DNA from: Bryum argenteum
Lineage: Eukaryota > Streptophyta > Bryopsida > Bryales > Bryaceae
Reading direction: 5' to 3'
DNA length: 64,000 nt
Assembly (NCBI GenBank): GCA_037043015.1
Contig: CM073323.1
Location: forward strand, 434,001-498,000
Shown here: piece after piece, positions 21,610-32,231 of the stretch
How the letters are laid out: every line of letters begins with the position of its first letter
Position numbering within the stretch: the stretch's first letter is position 1
The notes under the pieces: generated by a model
What the model saw: only the letters and a program-made list of their open reading frames with translations
Databases searched by the model: none
What the model was told of the DNA's origin: nothing
Position numbers and translations under genes: made by a program

Positions 21610-22653
21610 CTACTGTAGCTGGGCATCGTCGTTTTCCGGGATCACCGCACTCCTAGTCTTAACAATGCGCCGGTTCTGCTTCTTGGGGCAATTTCCAACC
21701 TTGTGGCCTTCTTCTCCGCAGTACAAACAGAGTCCTTCTTCCATACGCCGTTTCTTCTCTTCTGGAGTAAGAGCTCTGACACGTGCCGCGTCGATTTGCA
21801 TGGCTTCTGCCTCCGAATGAGAACTCAAATTGTTTGCCAACATACTCGTGGTGTAGCGACTCGTTTGGTATTTTGGGCGCTGGTCTTGACGACGCTGGAA
21901 TAAACGGTTGTCGCACTTTATAGCTTGGCTAATGGCTTCGTTGAGCGTTTGCGGATCAGGAAGAGATAAAAGTAGGTCCTTCACATCATCCCTCAAACCC
22001 CAATAAAACTGACTCACCAATGCTTCTTCGCCCCAGTTGATGTCACTAGCCAGTTGTCTAAAATCCGATGCGTAGACTGATGCAGAGCGCATTCCTTGTC
22101 GTAGTGATCGGATCTTTGTTGTAGCCCATCGGACCTTGTCATGTTCGCCAAATGCTTCTGCAAATGCCTCCAAGAACGTCTCAAAGTTGCTCAGAATTGG
22201 CGATCGTTTCTCGAACAAGGGGGCAAACCACGACAAAGCTTGCCCTGTAAGCAGAGTTCCAACAAGTCCAACACGCGCCTCCTCCGTCGGATATCGTTCA
22301 GGCTGTAAAACTGTTATCAACTTGATTTGGTTGACAAAACCTCGAAACTTGGAACGCGTTCCGTCGAACTTGTCAGGAAGACTAACTCTAGGCTCCTTCC
22401 GTTGTTGAATCATTGGGTTTTGTTGAACCAAAGGTGTAGTCGCCTCCTCCGGTGTAGTTGCTTGAGACTGGTGAATCCTGGATGATGTTATCCCGGATGC
22501 TCCGTCATTGTGAAGTCTTGCCATGGCTCCTTCTATCTCCGCTTGTCTATGTGATAATGCAGCAAGAGCACTCATGATGGCGTCCAATTTGGATTCCAAA
22601 TTTTCAGCCATACTAACGTCTTGATCTACGAAAGAAAAGAAAAAATTTGACAA
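21610..22653 (-). CDS. gag of the chromovirus (intact)
   Basis: One open frame of 347 residues. The likely functional start is the internal MAENLESKLDAIM (about 22611), since the first 14 residues are leader-like. There is a coiled coil at the N-terminus (MSALAALSHRQAEIEGAMARL), then capsid-type sequence (RPKYQ region preceded by VSQFYWGLRDDVKDLLLSL). One CCHC knuckle, CLYCGEEGHKVGNC, lies near residue 315 and ends 31 residues before the stop. It would form the particle and bind RNA. Unlike pol, it has no break, so particles could still be made. Confidence 0.9.
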   Translation of the reverse strand: MSNFFFSFVDQDVSMAENLESKLDAIMSALAALSHRQAEIEGAMARLHNDGASGITSSRIHQSQATTPEEATTPLVQQNPMIQQRKEPRVSLPDKFDGTRSKFRGFVNQIKLITVLQPERYPTEEARVGLVGTLLTGQALSWFAPLFEKRSPILSNFETFLEAFAEAFGEHDKVRWATTKIRSLRQGMRSASVYASDFRQLASDINWGEEALVSQFYWGLRDDVKDLLLSLPDPQTLNEAISQAIKCDNRLFQRRQDQRPKYQTSRYTTSMLANNLSSHSEAEAMQIDAARVRALTPEEKKRRMEEGLCLYCGEEGHKVGNCPKKQNRRIVKTRSAVIPENDDAQLQ

Positions 22654-22787
22654 GAGAACAATATTGGTTTAGAGGAGGGTAATCCGCAACCTCTAAAGCA
22701 CTAGCACACCTTCGAGAAGAGGGGTAATCCACTCTCTAACAAGAAGGGACTAACTCTGATATTTGTGAGAAGGTAGTCTCGACAAAC

Positions 22788-23274
22788 TGTCAAGGACACG
22801 GAAACAGATGATAAGAATATGTGGAAACTAACAAGAATTGACAGGAGCTTGAATTAACAAGAAGAGTACACGAACAACAACAAGAGAGATGAGCTAGAGC
22901 TCCAAGAGATGCGTTGTCGAGACTGAGGTTGCCCTCAGCCTCGACTCCTATATATACTAGCTAAGAAGAAGGTTCTCCAGAACCTTCCTCAACCTAGGAC
23001 CTTCTAAGACCTTCCAAGAACTTCCAAGACCTTCCAGAAGCTTCCAGGGCCTTCCGGAAACTTCAAGGACCTTCCAAAAACTTCCAGAGACTTCCAGGAA
23101 CTTCCAGAAGTTTCCGGAAGCTTCTAGAACCTTCTAGAACCTTCCTAAGTTGTCTACCTAGTACGTGGCCGTGACACAGGGAATCTTCGAGGAATCTTTG
23201 AGGAATCTTTTAGGGAATCTTCAGAGAATATTTTAGAAGAACCTTCTAGAAACTTCTTGTGTATGTCCGTGACA
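22788..23274 (-). repeat. 5' LTR of the chromovirus
   Basis: Begins TGTCACGG at 23274 on the minus strand, next to the TSD copy at 23275-23279. The inner end at 22788 is set by the GACA terminus. Nearly identical to the 3' LTR except over the last 21 bp. Confidence 0.9.
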
Positions 23275-24285
23275 TCGAGGCCGGTGGATAAAGGGGAAGT
23301 TACGGCTGATTGGGAGAACTCCATGAATCCGAACGACCCCCGACTCCCCCCACCTAACAGTCCGTCCGCCAACCACCCGGATCCCATGAGGCGAGCATGG
23401 CACCACTTCACGGAAGCCAGGTGCCAGTACTTCTTCTACCAAGACCTGCTGGCGAAGCTGTGCTAAGAGTTTGGAGTGAAGACGTTGCTGGAGGTAAAGG
23501 CGAAGTGGGAATCCAAGCCGGACGCGGAGCAGTTCCGACAAATGGAGAAGCAAGTGACCAAGCTGATCCTGGAGAATAGACGTCTTCGCGAGACGGTCAG
23601 AAGAAGGGAGGAGGAACTCCTGGTCGGAAGGCGAGCCGTAATCACGGCAAACGAGCAGTCGTAAAGCTCGTGGTAAATCTGCGAGGTTCCGGCCGAAGAA
23701 ATCTTTGCAGAGGGCGAACTTGTTCGAGGCCGGAATCTTGAGTCGGAGGTTTTCAAGGCGGAGACGTTCAAGAAGTTCCTCTTGGCGGTGAAGACGTCGC
23801 CACGAAGGTAGAGAAGAGCAACGCCGAGGTCAAAGTCTTTGCTCGACGCCGTACGGGAGCGGATGAAGGAGGTGGTGATGCCGGCCTTCACTTCTACTCC
23901 GGCCAAGACTCCACGGCCGGATACAATGGCGAAAACGGATGCTGACCCTCCATCCGACCGACCCGAAGGGCAAAGCGAAGGTGAAGACGGAGGCGGATGC
24001 ACCCGCCCAGCCAGACTCGCCGGCCAAGAACACGCGCATCGCGAAGAGGAAGCTCACGGCCGAGGAATACGAGAAGTCCCCTGGGCGCGAAACTTCACGA
24101 CATCGGCCTCGAGCATTCCGAAGAGGAAGAGTTGAAGAGCGGGGACGAGACTAACTCCGGCCGAGGACGAGTACGTGATCACCGACACGGGCAAGAGAGT
24201 GAAGGCGGGGCGTATCGCAGCGACGCCATCAAGCGGCGGCGCACGGAGTTAGTTCGCGAAGGAAGAGGTAGGACGTCTTAGAGGA

Positions 24286-24921
24286 CGGCCGCCACAGGGA
24301 CGGCGGCCAGGTTAGGAGGCCGGATTGGTATCCGTCCTAGGCCAGTATAGTGTTTTCTTTTTGGGGATTGCGTGCCGCTTTTTGAGGAGTAGGCCTGGTA
24401 GGCCGGCGCCGCAATCCAGTTAGGGATCTAAGTCGTTGACTTAGAAGTACTTATAGGTGGGAGTTTTGTCCACCAAAACATTCCTTGCTTAAGTGTTAAT
24501 CGAACCTTCTTATGCGCATATTCGGTGTGATCATTTCCCTGTCTCCTTTTTATTTGAGTGCTTGGAAAGCCGGATCTACTTGTGTGTGTTGTGAGTTGGG
24601 AGTTAGGGATCCGGATTCTTTGTTAGATCGTTTCTGTGGAGTTGAAGTCGGGTTGGGCGTATTCTTGAGTGCCTTGTGTCTTAAACTGGTCTAGGTGTCT
24701 GAGAGAGGGAAACTGCTGTGGTAAACACTTACGGTCTGGGAGGTCCTGGGAGTATAGTGTGTGGGGACGGATTCCAATCCGGCCCCCAGCTGCCACAGAC
24801 TTGGGTTCCTCTGTAGTCTCAGAGGACGGATTAAGCGCAGTACGTGACCAGAATACATGTAGACGTCTTCTAGCCGGATTCGGAGCTCTTGGAGTCTGTC
24901 ATTGTAGTAAGGGTGATAGGG
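24286..24921. other. non-coding tail of the B unit
   Basis: No ORF supported. It holds a short GC-rich inverted repeat (GGCCGCC/GGCGGCC near 24287-24310). The rest is mixed sequence up to the target duplication TAGGG of the solo LTR. Confidence 0.5.
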
Positions 24922-26216
24922 TGTCGCTTACCTCTCCTTGAGGAGTGCCCGCAACACCAAGGGCCCAAGGGGGACACCGGAGTGACGCCCGGGCCTTGGG
25001 GTGCCAAGGTGAAGGGAACCTAAGTGGGCCTAGTGTGGGAGAGGACCCCGGGCGTTGGAGACGCCTCTCACCCACGGAGACTAGGAGCCACGAGGGAATG
25101 GACATGAGATTATGGAAGCTCATGTTGCCACGATTCCGGGATGCTAAGGAGCACCTCATTTGGAGGTGTGAGCTAAAAGTTATGGGAGTTGGAAGATTGT
25201 GGGACTAAAGGGAGTGCTGTCCAGGGACAGTGCTGGACTGGGAAGCTGGCCCGGGACTCCCGAATCTTCAGAGGGGCATAACTTCCCCAATACTTGTCGG
25301 AATGAGGCAAGTAAGGTGTCTATCGGCATCTACTTGACGAGTAGATGTCGATAGAGTGGTCGCTCGTCGCGTTTGGATGCGGGACGAGGTAGATACGAGC
25401 CCTGGAAGGTTCGGGAAGTCTCCTGGGGCCTTCCAGCGGCTAAGGCATTGGGAGATTGGGTGGTCTTCCAAAACTAAGAGGTGTGAGGGTCCAGCCCTTC
25501 ACCTAGGACCAGGGGGCTGCCGAATCCCACAGAGTATACTATGGGGAGGGCTGGTCTCCCTCCCCACTCCCATGGTGCCTTGGTGGTGACCAAGGTGGGA
25601 GTCCCGAGTGGTGTGGCTAGTGTTGGGGCCTCACCATGGGGACTCCCAAGCCAAGGTGAGTCCCAATGGGTGGAGCTAGTGTTGGGGCTCCACCATGGGG
25701 ACTCAAAGTGCAAAATGAGGCACGGTGGGTGGAGCTAGTGTTGGGGCTTCACCACGGTGGCTCATAAGGACAAGGTGAGTCCCGGTGGGGAGCTAGTGTT
25801 GGGGCTTCACCACGGGGACTCATATAGGCAAAATGAGGACCATGAGTGCTACCGATGTGGGGTGGTGTCTCACCGCCGGCGTTGTGATTACTTGGTGGCC
25901 TTGGGGTCACCATGGTGGTCATGGGCGGTGGTGAGGAGACACCACCAAGTGCGGTTAGGCCGCGTGGTATGGGAGTGCCACCAAGTTGGGCCTTGGACAT
26001 AAGTGGAAGTCCGCACCTAACCATTGGCTACCTACGAAGGGGTTGAGTCCCGGTTGCATGAGTAGGAGGGATTGATAACCAAGCGGTGAGCTTGGTGGTT
26101 GGTATGGGGAGCTAACTTTGTGCATGTGGGGGATGTGCAGAGTTAGCGCTCGTGACACTTGCTAGAGTTGGGAAAAAGTTGGTGTAAGCTAAGGTGAGCT
26201 AGCAAGGGTTGCGACA
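24922..26216 (+). repeat. solo LTR (1295 bp) of the Ty3/gypsy family seen at 1-3629
   Basis: Starts TGTCGC, ends GCGACA, and is flanked by the 5-bp duplication TAGGG (24917-24921 and 26217-26221). It is an inverted copy of 2334-3629 with the same four 59-bp units. No internal sequence remains, as expected after recombination between the two LTRs of one element. The ORFs visible here are only mirror images of those at 2.4-3.6 kb. Confidence 0.95.
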
Positions 26217-26221
26217 TAGGG

Positions 26222-26596
26222 TAACCAGGACGGCCTGCGTGACCTGCTCGTTCGGACGGATAGGACGGATTAGTTGTGAGGACGTAATGTGTGCCTTAGT
26301 GTGTGTGTGTGTGTGTAGAGTCTAAATGTGGAGGTTTCCGCCACGGTAAACATAAGGGAAAGAGTCTTTGTGCATCCCTTCTTTCAAAGGGATACCCTTG
26401 CCCTGCAAGACTAAAACATAAGTTGGGACTAGAAACGTTTGTGGGTTTGGGTTGTTTAAGCACTACTTGTCTTGGTCACTTCACAGAATCCCTGGAACGA
26501 TACACGAGTCACCTAAGCACGGGCTTTACACCAATAAACGTGTAAGGGAAGATAAAGTGAATACATGGCATCCGACAGCAGCTAAGCGCGTGGAAA
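26222..26596. other. distal end of the B unit
   Basis: Non-coding. Contains a (GT)n run at about 26299-26317. Ends at the TCGGA duplication, after which the A1 coding frame resumes. Confidence 0.5.
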
Positions 26597-27894
26597 TCGG
26601 AGAGTCATACGGGGGTGGTGGAAAGTATCGACATCTGGGGCGAGATGGAGAAGGCCGAAGAGCGCCTCGGGGAGCTAGAGGACCAGGTGCGCGAGCTGCG
26701 GGCTCTGAACAAAGACCTCAGGGACGAGCTCTACCCCAACTCCCCGGGGGGCGAAGACGGTGACGAAGAGCGCTCCGGAGACACAACCATCGGCACTCGG
26801 GCACATCTTCCCAAACAGGTCACCGAAGCTAAGGGTTCGGGGCAGTCGCTACGGAGGAGCGCTCGGACCGATAACAATGAGTCGGGACCTCGAGTCCTGC
26901 AGATTCACGGTTTTAGGGTGGTACCCGACTCTGTACACTGGGGAGCCTGAACACTGCTAGCATAATCGTACTTCAATACTGTCGGTGTTTAGGGGGGGGT
27001 GGGGTCCCGAGATAGTTTGCGCGGAACGCAAGCGGGCTGTTTAGGGTATAGCCACGCACGATGTAAGAGATATGAAGTTTCGGGGGGGGGGGTAAAAGCA
27101 CGCGCCTTTCGGGACGACGAACCCCAAGTCCGTCATCGAGGATGCGAGGGAACCTAGTGCGAGGGATCCCCGTGCGTAACTCCCGCAACTCCATGCTCAT
27201 CTCTCTCTTTACCTGGGTCACCATCCTGGGACTTCCACACACACCCCCCCCCCATTTGGATTCCCAGCTCCGTAATGGGGGGCCGCCGAGGTCTTCAGCG
27301 GTGTTTTTTCCCGACCACGCCGTGCCACGGTGAGTGCATCGGACCCCGCACTGCATACATTTACCAATAACAGGATTCCAGCGCCAACGCACCCAAATCT
27401 CTAAAAGGGTGAACACGTCTACTTCAGGGCGTGGGCCCTAAACACGTACTTGACGGCATCCTGCCGAAAGGATGATGAACAAATCTATTGCACCGTGCTA
27501 TCACGTGGCAAGGAAGAGCAGGTCCTTCGAACGGTAACGTAACTTTACAGTGTCCATCGCGTGGGCCCTGAAACCCTCAAACCACCACCGGTGTACAAAT
27601 GGGTTGCGGATCTCCATCACATCTCCCATCGAATTTCGAACAATGCAGTACCGCGGCGGTTTTTACGCCTTCATTCACTGGGGTTTTGGGAAGCCATGGA
27701 GGCCGACAAGACAGGAGTGATCCGGCCTCAGGGTGTAGCCCAAAGAATGGCATAACACCTCGTACAGTGTATACTGGAAAGCGTCTGGACTCGGTTCCGA
27801 GGTCATGAATTAAGGAAGTTTTAATTAATTAATTAATTTTTTTAAATTTTTTTTTTAATTTTTAATTTTTTTTTAAATTCTTATTTCGATTATT

Positions 27895-28106
27895 TTTCTC
27901 TCTCTCCCTCGCTCGCTCCCTCGCTCGCTCCCTCTCTCTCTGTCTCTCTCGCTCCCTCTCTCTCTCTCCCTCTCTCTCTCCCTCCCTCTCTCCCCCCCTC
28001 CCTCCTTATCTCCCCCTCTCACCCCCTCTCTCCCCCCCTCTCCCCCTCTCTCCCCCCCTCTCCCCCCTCCCCCCTCCCTCCCTCCCTCCCTCCCTCCCTC
28101 CCTCCT
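27895..28106. repeat. polypyrimidine tract (CT/CCCT)n
   Basis: About 210 bp almost wholly C and T on the plus strand, with CTCGCTCGCTCC, CTCTCTC and CCCTCCCT blocks. The opposite strand reads as a long Gly/Arg/Glu ORF, which is an artefact of the repeat. Such tracts can form triplex DNA. Confidence 0.9.
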
Positions 28107-29804
28107 AATATGGTACGTAAAAACCTTTTCCTCCAAGATGGGGACTAAACTTGTAAGGTACTGATGAGACCAAAGAAATGCACTAAGTGAACAGGACATA
28201 AGGTGTGGCACTACTAAATCTAAGTCCATCAAAGCTGCGTTCATACCGCAAACGTGAAAACAGTGCGTGATGCTGACTGGATACGCCATGCTGGCATGTT
28301 CCCACGATGTTACGAGTATGCGCTCCCGCCGTAAGCGCATGGATGTCATCCTCACCTCGAGCACACTGTCCGTTGCTACACACCCCTCCCTGCAATGAAC
28401 ACTTTTCCAAAAGTGACAGCAGTGATGAACGATGAGCAAAAAACGTGCCAAGAAATCCGATGTCTGTTGACAGGAAAGAAATTCGGAATGAATACATACG
28501 ACAATGGCTGGAGCATGGTATTGTGCATACAACTTGCAATAGGTGATGAGACTTGTTGCGTGTAAGTGTGATCCCGAAGTGTCGTCGAGTGCTTCCTTAG
28601 ACGACTGTCTCGTTACGGGCCTTTGGCCTTTCGGTGGTTTGGGCTGTGGGGACGTGAGCATCGTTCGTCGCGCAAAAGATATACCGGACTAATTTCAGAT
28701 CCGGACCATGAACTCCGAAGCCATCCCACGAAGTGCGGTGTGGAGGTTTTATTCCCTGTACTGCTTGGTCTCGTGAATGTAGGGAGATGTGACGTCAGCC
28801 TGTAGACATGGTAAGCCTTGACTTCGCTGCACATCCCGATGTGTGAGTCCGGTATGACGTGACAATGAAGAACGCATATACTCGTCTAGGGTGGTTCAAT
28901 CTCGGAATTCACCATAAAGTATGGCAGATGATCGGCCCTAAGGAACCTCATATATTCTACGGAATGAAATGGAGATCGGGGAGTGAGTTTAGGGTTTAGG
29001 GGTTTTTGAATAGCAGTACAGGGGTTTATTGAATGCATTGATCATGTGTTTCTTTCGTATATGTCCAGGACATGTTCTAATCCCTGGCCCTGATAACAAA
29101 GTGTAGGCATGTTGACGACACCTGTTGTGCATCATACTAACACTCACTCTCGTGTGTTGGACGGCACGGACACAGGTGAGACATGCCTTCCCCAAGTTCG
29201 GGCAGCATTCCTTTTTCCCCGACAAACCGTACTCATACGACGATGACTAATACTGGTGAACAGTATTGGTATACCGCTACAGTCGTCGTGTCTGCAAGAG
29301 TACCTCATGGAAGAAGGCTGATCGGCCAATGTTGAGGGTTTACGTCAGATTCAGTCCGGATTCCTACCTGTATCGACAAAACTGGGCAACATGCTAGAAC
29401 CAATATGTGCTGTATAAGCAAACATACAATAAGCTTTTACGTTCTTTGCAACGGTGCTTCCGTATGATAAACCATTTAAATTCGAACTGTATGAGGAGAA
29501 TCACAGTGGGTGTTTTCTTGATGGCTCCTTGAGCACCAACCTGGTAGGATTCAGGGTTCGCCTCTTGACGGTCTAATACCCGTCGTAACAACGGGAACGA
29601 CCAAGTCAGGACAATAATCCGGATCCATGAATCCATGGATGATCCAAATATGGAAGGATAAGTAATGTAGGAGATACGATGAACTTTTTACAGCGATGCA
29701 AAGGAAAAATAACAGTAAAAATAACATATGAGCACCATAAAGTACTGTCAAGGATCTAGGATATCGAGAAAATGCCCAGTATTGGGGTGTGGCATAACAT
29801 ATGT

Positions 29805-29907
<103 letters not shown>

Positions 29908-30079
29908 GGATTTAGGGCTCAGTGTGCCCACCGGATGCGATTTTCATTATTTGAAAATAAACATGCAATCGTAACGACAAACCGCTCGTTACAAAATACC
30001 GGTGTCCCTTTTACTTCCGTCACCTCCCGTAAACCCTAAATCCTTTTCCGTCCGGTATTGTCCGCCACACCCCCACCCC

Positions 30080-30420
30080 CCCCATACCCCCGTCCGCCGT
30101 CATCGTACCCCCGTCCGCCGTCGTTGCACCCCCGTCCGCCGTCGCCATACCCGTGGCCGCCGTCGTTACACCCACGTCCGCAGCGTGTACAAGATCCGTC
30201 GGTCGCCCCCGCTCCTCTTCGGCCGTCCGTCGTCCGGCTCCACCGAGTCCTTCGTGTCCGTCCGCCGTCGACGGAGGCCAAACCCAGTTCCTGTGCAGGT
30301 GCGTCCGCCGTCGTCCCTCCTTCTATCTTCTTTTCTCCATGCCCGTCTGTCCATACGTCCGCTGCCAAGACCTCGTCAAAAAACTGGTCCGTCCGTCGAG
30401 CGTCCGTCGTCTATTTTCGA
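30080..30420. repeat. GTCCGCC-rich island
   Basis: Repeated CCCGTCCGCCGTC blocks (units of about 12-27 bp) at 30090-30180, then looser CGTCCG repeats. Similar islands occur at about 35740-35830, 39470-39720, 40440-40700, 48230-48420, 49380-49690 and 50930-51090. Confidence 0.7.
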
Positions 30421-30891
30421 CCCCAGGTCCGGCACGTCCGCCAACATTCAGGCCCCGGCAGCGCGCCTGGACAGGACAGTCTCAGTAACTCACAGGTGTT
30501 GATTGCAAGAGGGGATGGGGTGGGGTACAGGATATGATTGCCGAATGATTGTGTGTTGTGCGCGCTCATGATGATGATGATTTGAAAGCGTGCCGGGGCC
30601 GGGAGACGTGGGGTTTAGGGTTTTAAAGCCATCGGTTTCGGTGTCGTCTTCCCGTTGTTCACAGGGAGCTCTCCACATCTCCGGTTTAGGCAGTGCTGTA
30701 TCCGTCGCGGTGGAGCACTGGGTAGAAGCGCACGGTGGACCGAGCGGTTTAGGGTCTCAGCTTTTCTACTTCTCTTCTTCCCCCTTGTTTTTCCTCTCTC
30801 TCTCCTTTTTTGTTCCTTCTTTTTTTTTTCTCTCTCTTCTTTTTTCGTTTTTTTTTTTTTCGATTTTTTCTTCCAGTAGCAGCTCCGGAGA

Positions 30892-31100
30892 ATGACCGCG
30901 GAGAAAGGCAACCGTGGGACGAAGCGGAAGCACAGGAAGGAGGTCGAAGCGTTCCCACCGCTGAGAACGTTCATTTTCGTGAGTATGGAATTGGTGGGGC
31001 TGAAGCTATGTTTGGAGAAGCCGGCATTCGAGAAGTTCCGTGAGGCTGGCCTGGATCAATTCCTGCTGTGGTCGCGGGAATTACCGGGAGGGGTACAAGG
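30892..31100 (+). pseudogene. family A gene, copy A2, 5' fragment
   Basis: ATG at 30892 (MTAEKGNRGTKRKHRK) has the same basic opening as A3 (MTTGRGKRSRR) and A4 (MSAGRGKRSS). After about 55 residues it has FREAGLDQFLLWSRELPG, matching the A3/A4 block that ends in a Ser-x-x-LP motif. Homology ends near 31098. The ORF then stops at 31122. The remainder of the gene is not found nearby. The break coincides with a possible LTR start (TG at 31101), though the junction AAG/GTGAG also looks like a splice donor. Confidence 0.6.
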
Positions 31101-32231
31101 TGAGGGGTACAAGTGGCAGTGATGCCCCAACGGTTTTGAGAGTTTGTTTTTGCAGGTTGAACCCACAGGTTGCCCTTCACCCATCCATCGAGGTTTTTGT
31201 GGTCCAACCTTGGTGTTTAAACTTAACCATTTAAAATTCTTGTAAACCTCTCGTGGGTCCGGAAGCCCAATCGGGAAATTGGGAAGTGGACCGGGTGAAG
31301 CCGCCTATTCAAGAACCGGCACGGGGTTCTAGAGTGGTTACCACTCCCAAGACGTGCACCATCACGGTAAGGGGCGGAGGACCACCCGTTTACAATCGTG
31401 GTAAAAGAACATTTTTAATTTTAAATTACCAAGCCTAATTGAAGGTTTTCGCGTGCTGCCCCATCTTTTTCTTAATCATTTTAGGGTCCTTGGAGGTCCC
31501 GGTTGATAGAATTAGGTGGAAATCTAGCCTAGTAAGTTCCCCTTGGTTCCTAGGCTTCGTAATTTATATCGTTTTGACTAAGGGTTAAGGAATTTAGGGG
31601 GCTTGGTAATTGTGGGACCGGCGGGGTACTTTGGGACATTGGCATGGTATAAACCACTTTTACCCATTAATCATCACTCCTCGCCCATGGGGGGAGTGTG
31701 AGTGGAAGGGAAAGGGTGTGTGGCTTAGGCCCGACGTGGTGTCGGGGTGCACAACCCGGTATCAAGGATCACCTTCCCCTCCGTGCTTACCAAATTTGAG
31801 GGCACCGTGGGCTAAAGGCTTCGGCCTTCCCCCGCTTCGGCAGTACGTGCACGGTGACCTAGGGGAGATCCGGCCCATAGCCGGGAGGGGTACAAGGCTG
31901 CCGATCTCTTCCCCTCTTATTTGGGCACTCTTGGAGGAGGGTCAAGGGCTATTGTGATTTTTACCGTGCTCATTACCGATTTACTTTCACCGTGTCATCT
32001 CATTTACCTAAGCAAGTTAGGAATTCACACTTAGAGGTTGTCCCCGTGATCCATGGTGGGACCAAGCGATTAGTTCTAAAGTTTATAGTGCATTTTTTAA
32101 CTGCTAATTGGTGTTAAGTTCTTTCCTTCCAATCGATTGGAACTACCTTGGTTAAATCTCGTAAGTCAAATTGGAGTAACATCGGACTCCCCTAGGGCTA
32201 AGCCTGATGATGACCAAGGGAGTAAAGCCCG

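Larger units (their letters stand above)
17118..23274 (-). mobile_element. full-length chromodomain Ty3/gypsy retrotransposon (chromovirus), 6157 bp
   Basis: Two 487-bp LTRs, 5-bp target duplication TCGAG (17113-17117 and 23275-23279), gag, pol (PR-RT-RNase H-IN) and a chromodomain, all on the minus strand. An additional ORF lies between pol and the 3' LTR. The LTRs differ at only three sites over 466 bp, apart from their outer or inner 21 bp (see findings), so the insertion is recent. Integrase is broken by three one-base shifts. A purine-rich tract precedes the 3' LTR. The family resembles the chromoviruses known from mosses, lycophytes and fungi rather than the common seed-plant ones; that placement is by general resemblance only. 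Confidence 0.95.
16333..24285 (+). pseudogene. family B gene, copy B1, interrupted by the chromovirus
   Basis: The open frame starts before the first ATG at 16333 (in-frame TTG at 16312), so an upstream exon or truncation is possible. The conserved part includes WTAEHWRAVYGL, GLCGRKHKWAKKAF, VIKFLAPIIHGEKPHR, DWGMIIRDLVARL and SPITPFLYHRM; it aligns with copy B2 at 44494-45130. An acidic, Pro-rich linker follows and is cut at 17117 by the retrotransposon. After removal of the element with one TCGAG copy the frame continues at 23280 to an in-frame TAA at 23464-23466. It then runs on as a coiled coil (FRQMEKQVTKLILENRRLRE) to TAA at 23662. Further Lys/Glu-rich coding-like sequence in shifting frames reaches about 24285. 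Non-functional as it stands; role unknown. Confidence 0.7.
16140..26596 (+). mobile_element. B unit inserted in A1, itself carrying two younger insertions
   Basis: Bounded by the 5-bp duplication TCGGA (16135-16139 and 26597-26601). After subtraction of the chromovirus and the solo LTR with one TSD copy each, about 3.0 kb remains (16140-17117, 23280-24921, 26222-26596). It starts CCCCGTTTTTTCG and ends GCGCGTGGAAA. I see neither terminal inverted repeats nor long direct repeats. It carries the family B coding region. A 5-bp TSD fits an LTR element or some DNA transposons, so the class is open. The in-frame repair of A1 is the main support for the boundaries. Confidence 0.6.
14731..26950 (+). 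pseudogene. family A gene, copy A1, split by a 10.5-kb nested insertion
   Basis: The 5' part runs 14731-16139 (469 codons plus two bases), the 3' part 26602-26950. TCGGA stands at 16135-16139 and again at 26597-26601. Removing the insertion plus one copy restores one frame of about 585 residues, across the junction LREQLS/ESHTG. The N-terminal domain has EFVRNYDSATRRSRVRDRN, KEWMRFAQKRLILA, FNWASFVARKI and YISEAVRYQL, shared with copies A3 and A4. A linker with an Asp run (about 240) follows, then a long coiled coil and LEDQVRELRALNKDLRDEL plus an acidic tail (GEDGDEE). As it stands the ORF reads 20 codons into the insertion and stops at 16203. Function unknown; the domain is reminiscent of plant transposon-associated proteins. 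Confidence 0.8.

Noticed and set aside
27873..28661. 262-residue minus ORF with long Gly/Arg/Glu tail
   Set aside because: Most of it is the polypyrimidine tract; no conserved motif in the rest.
31096..31101. Intron donor at the end of copy A2
   Set aside because: AAG/GTGAG fits a donor, but A1, A3 and A4 have no intron there and no downstream A exon follows; kept only as an alternative.
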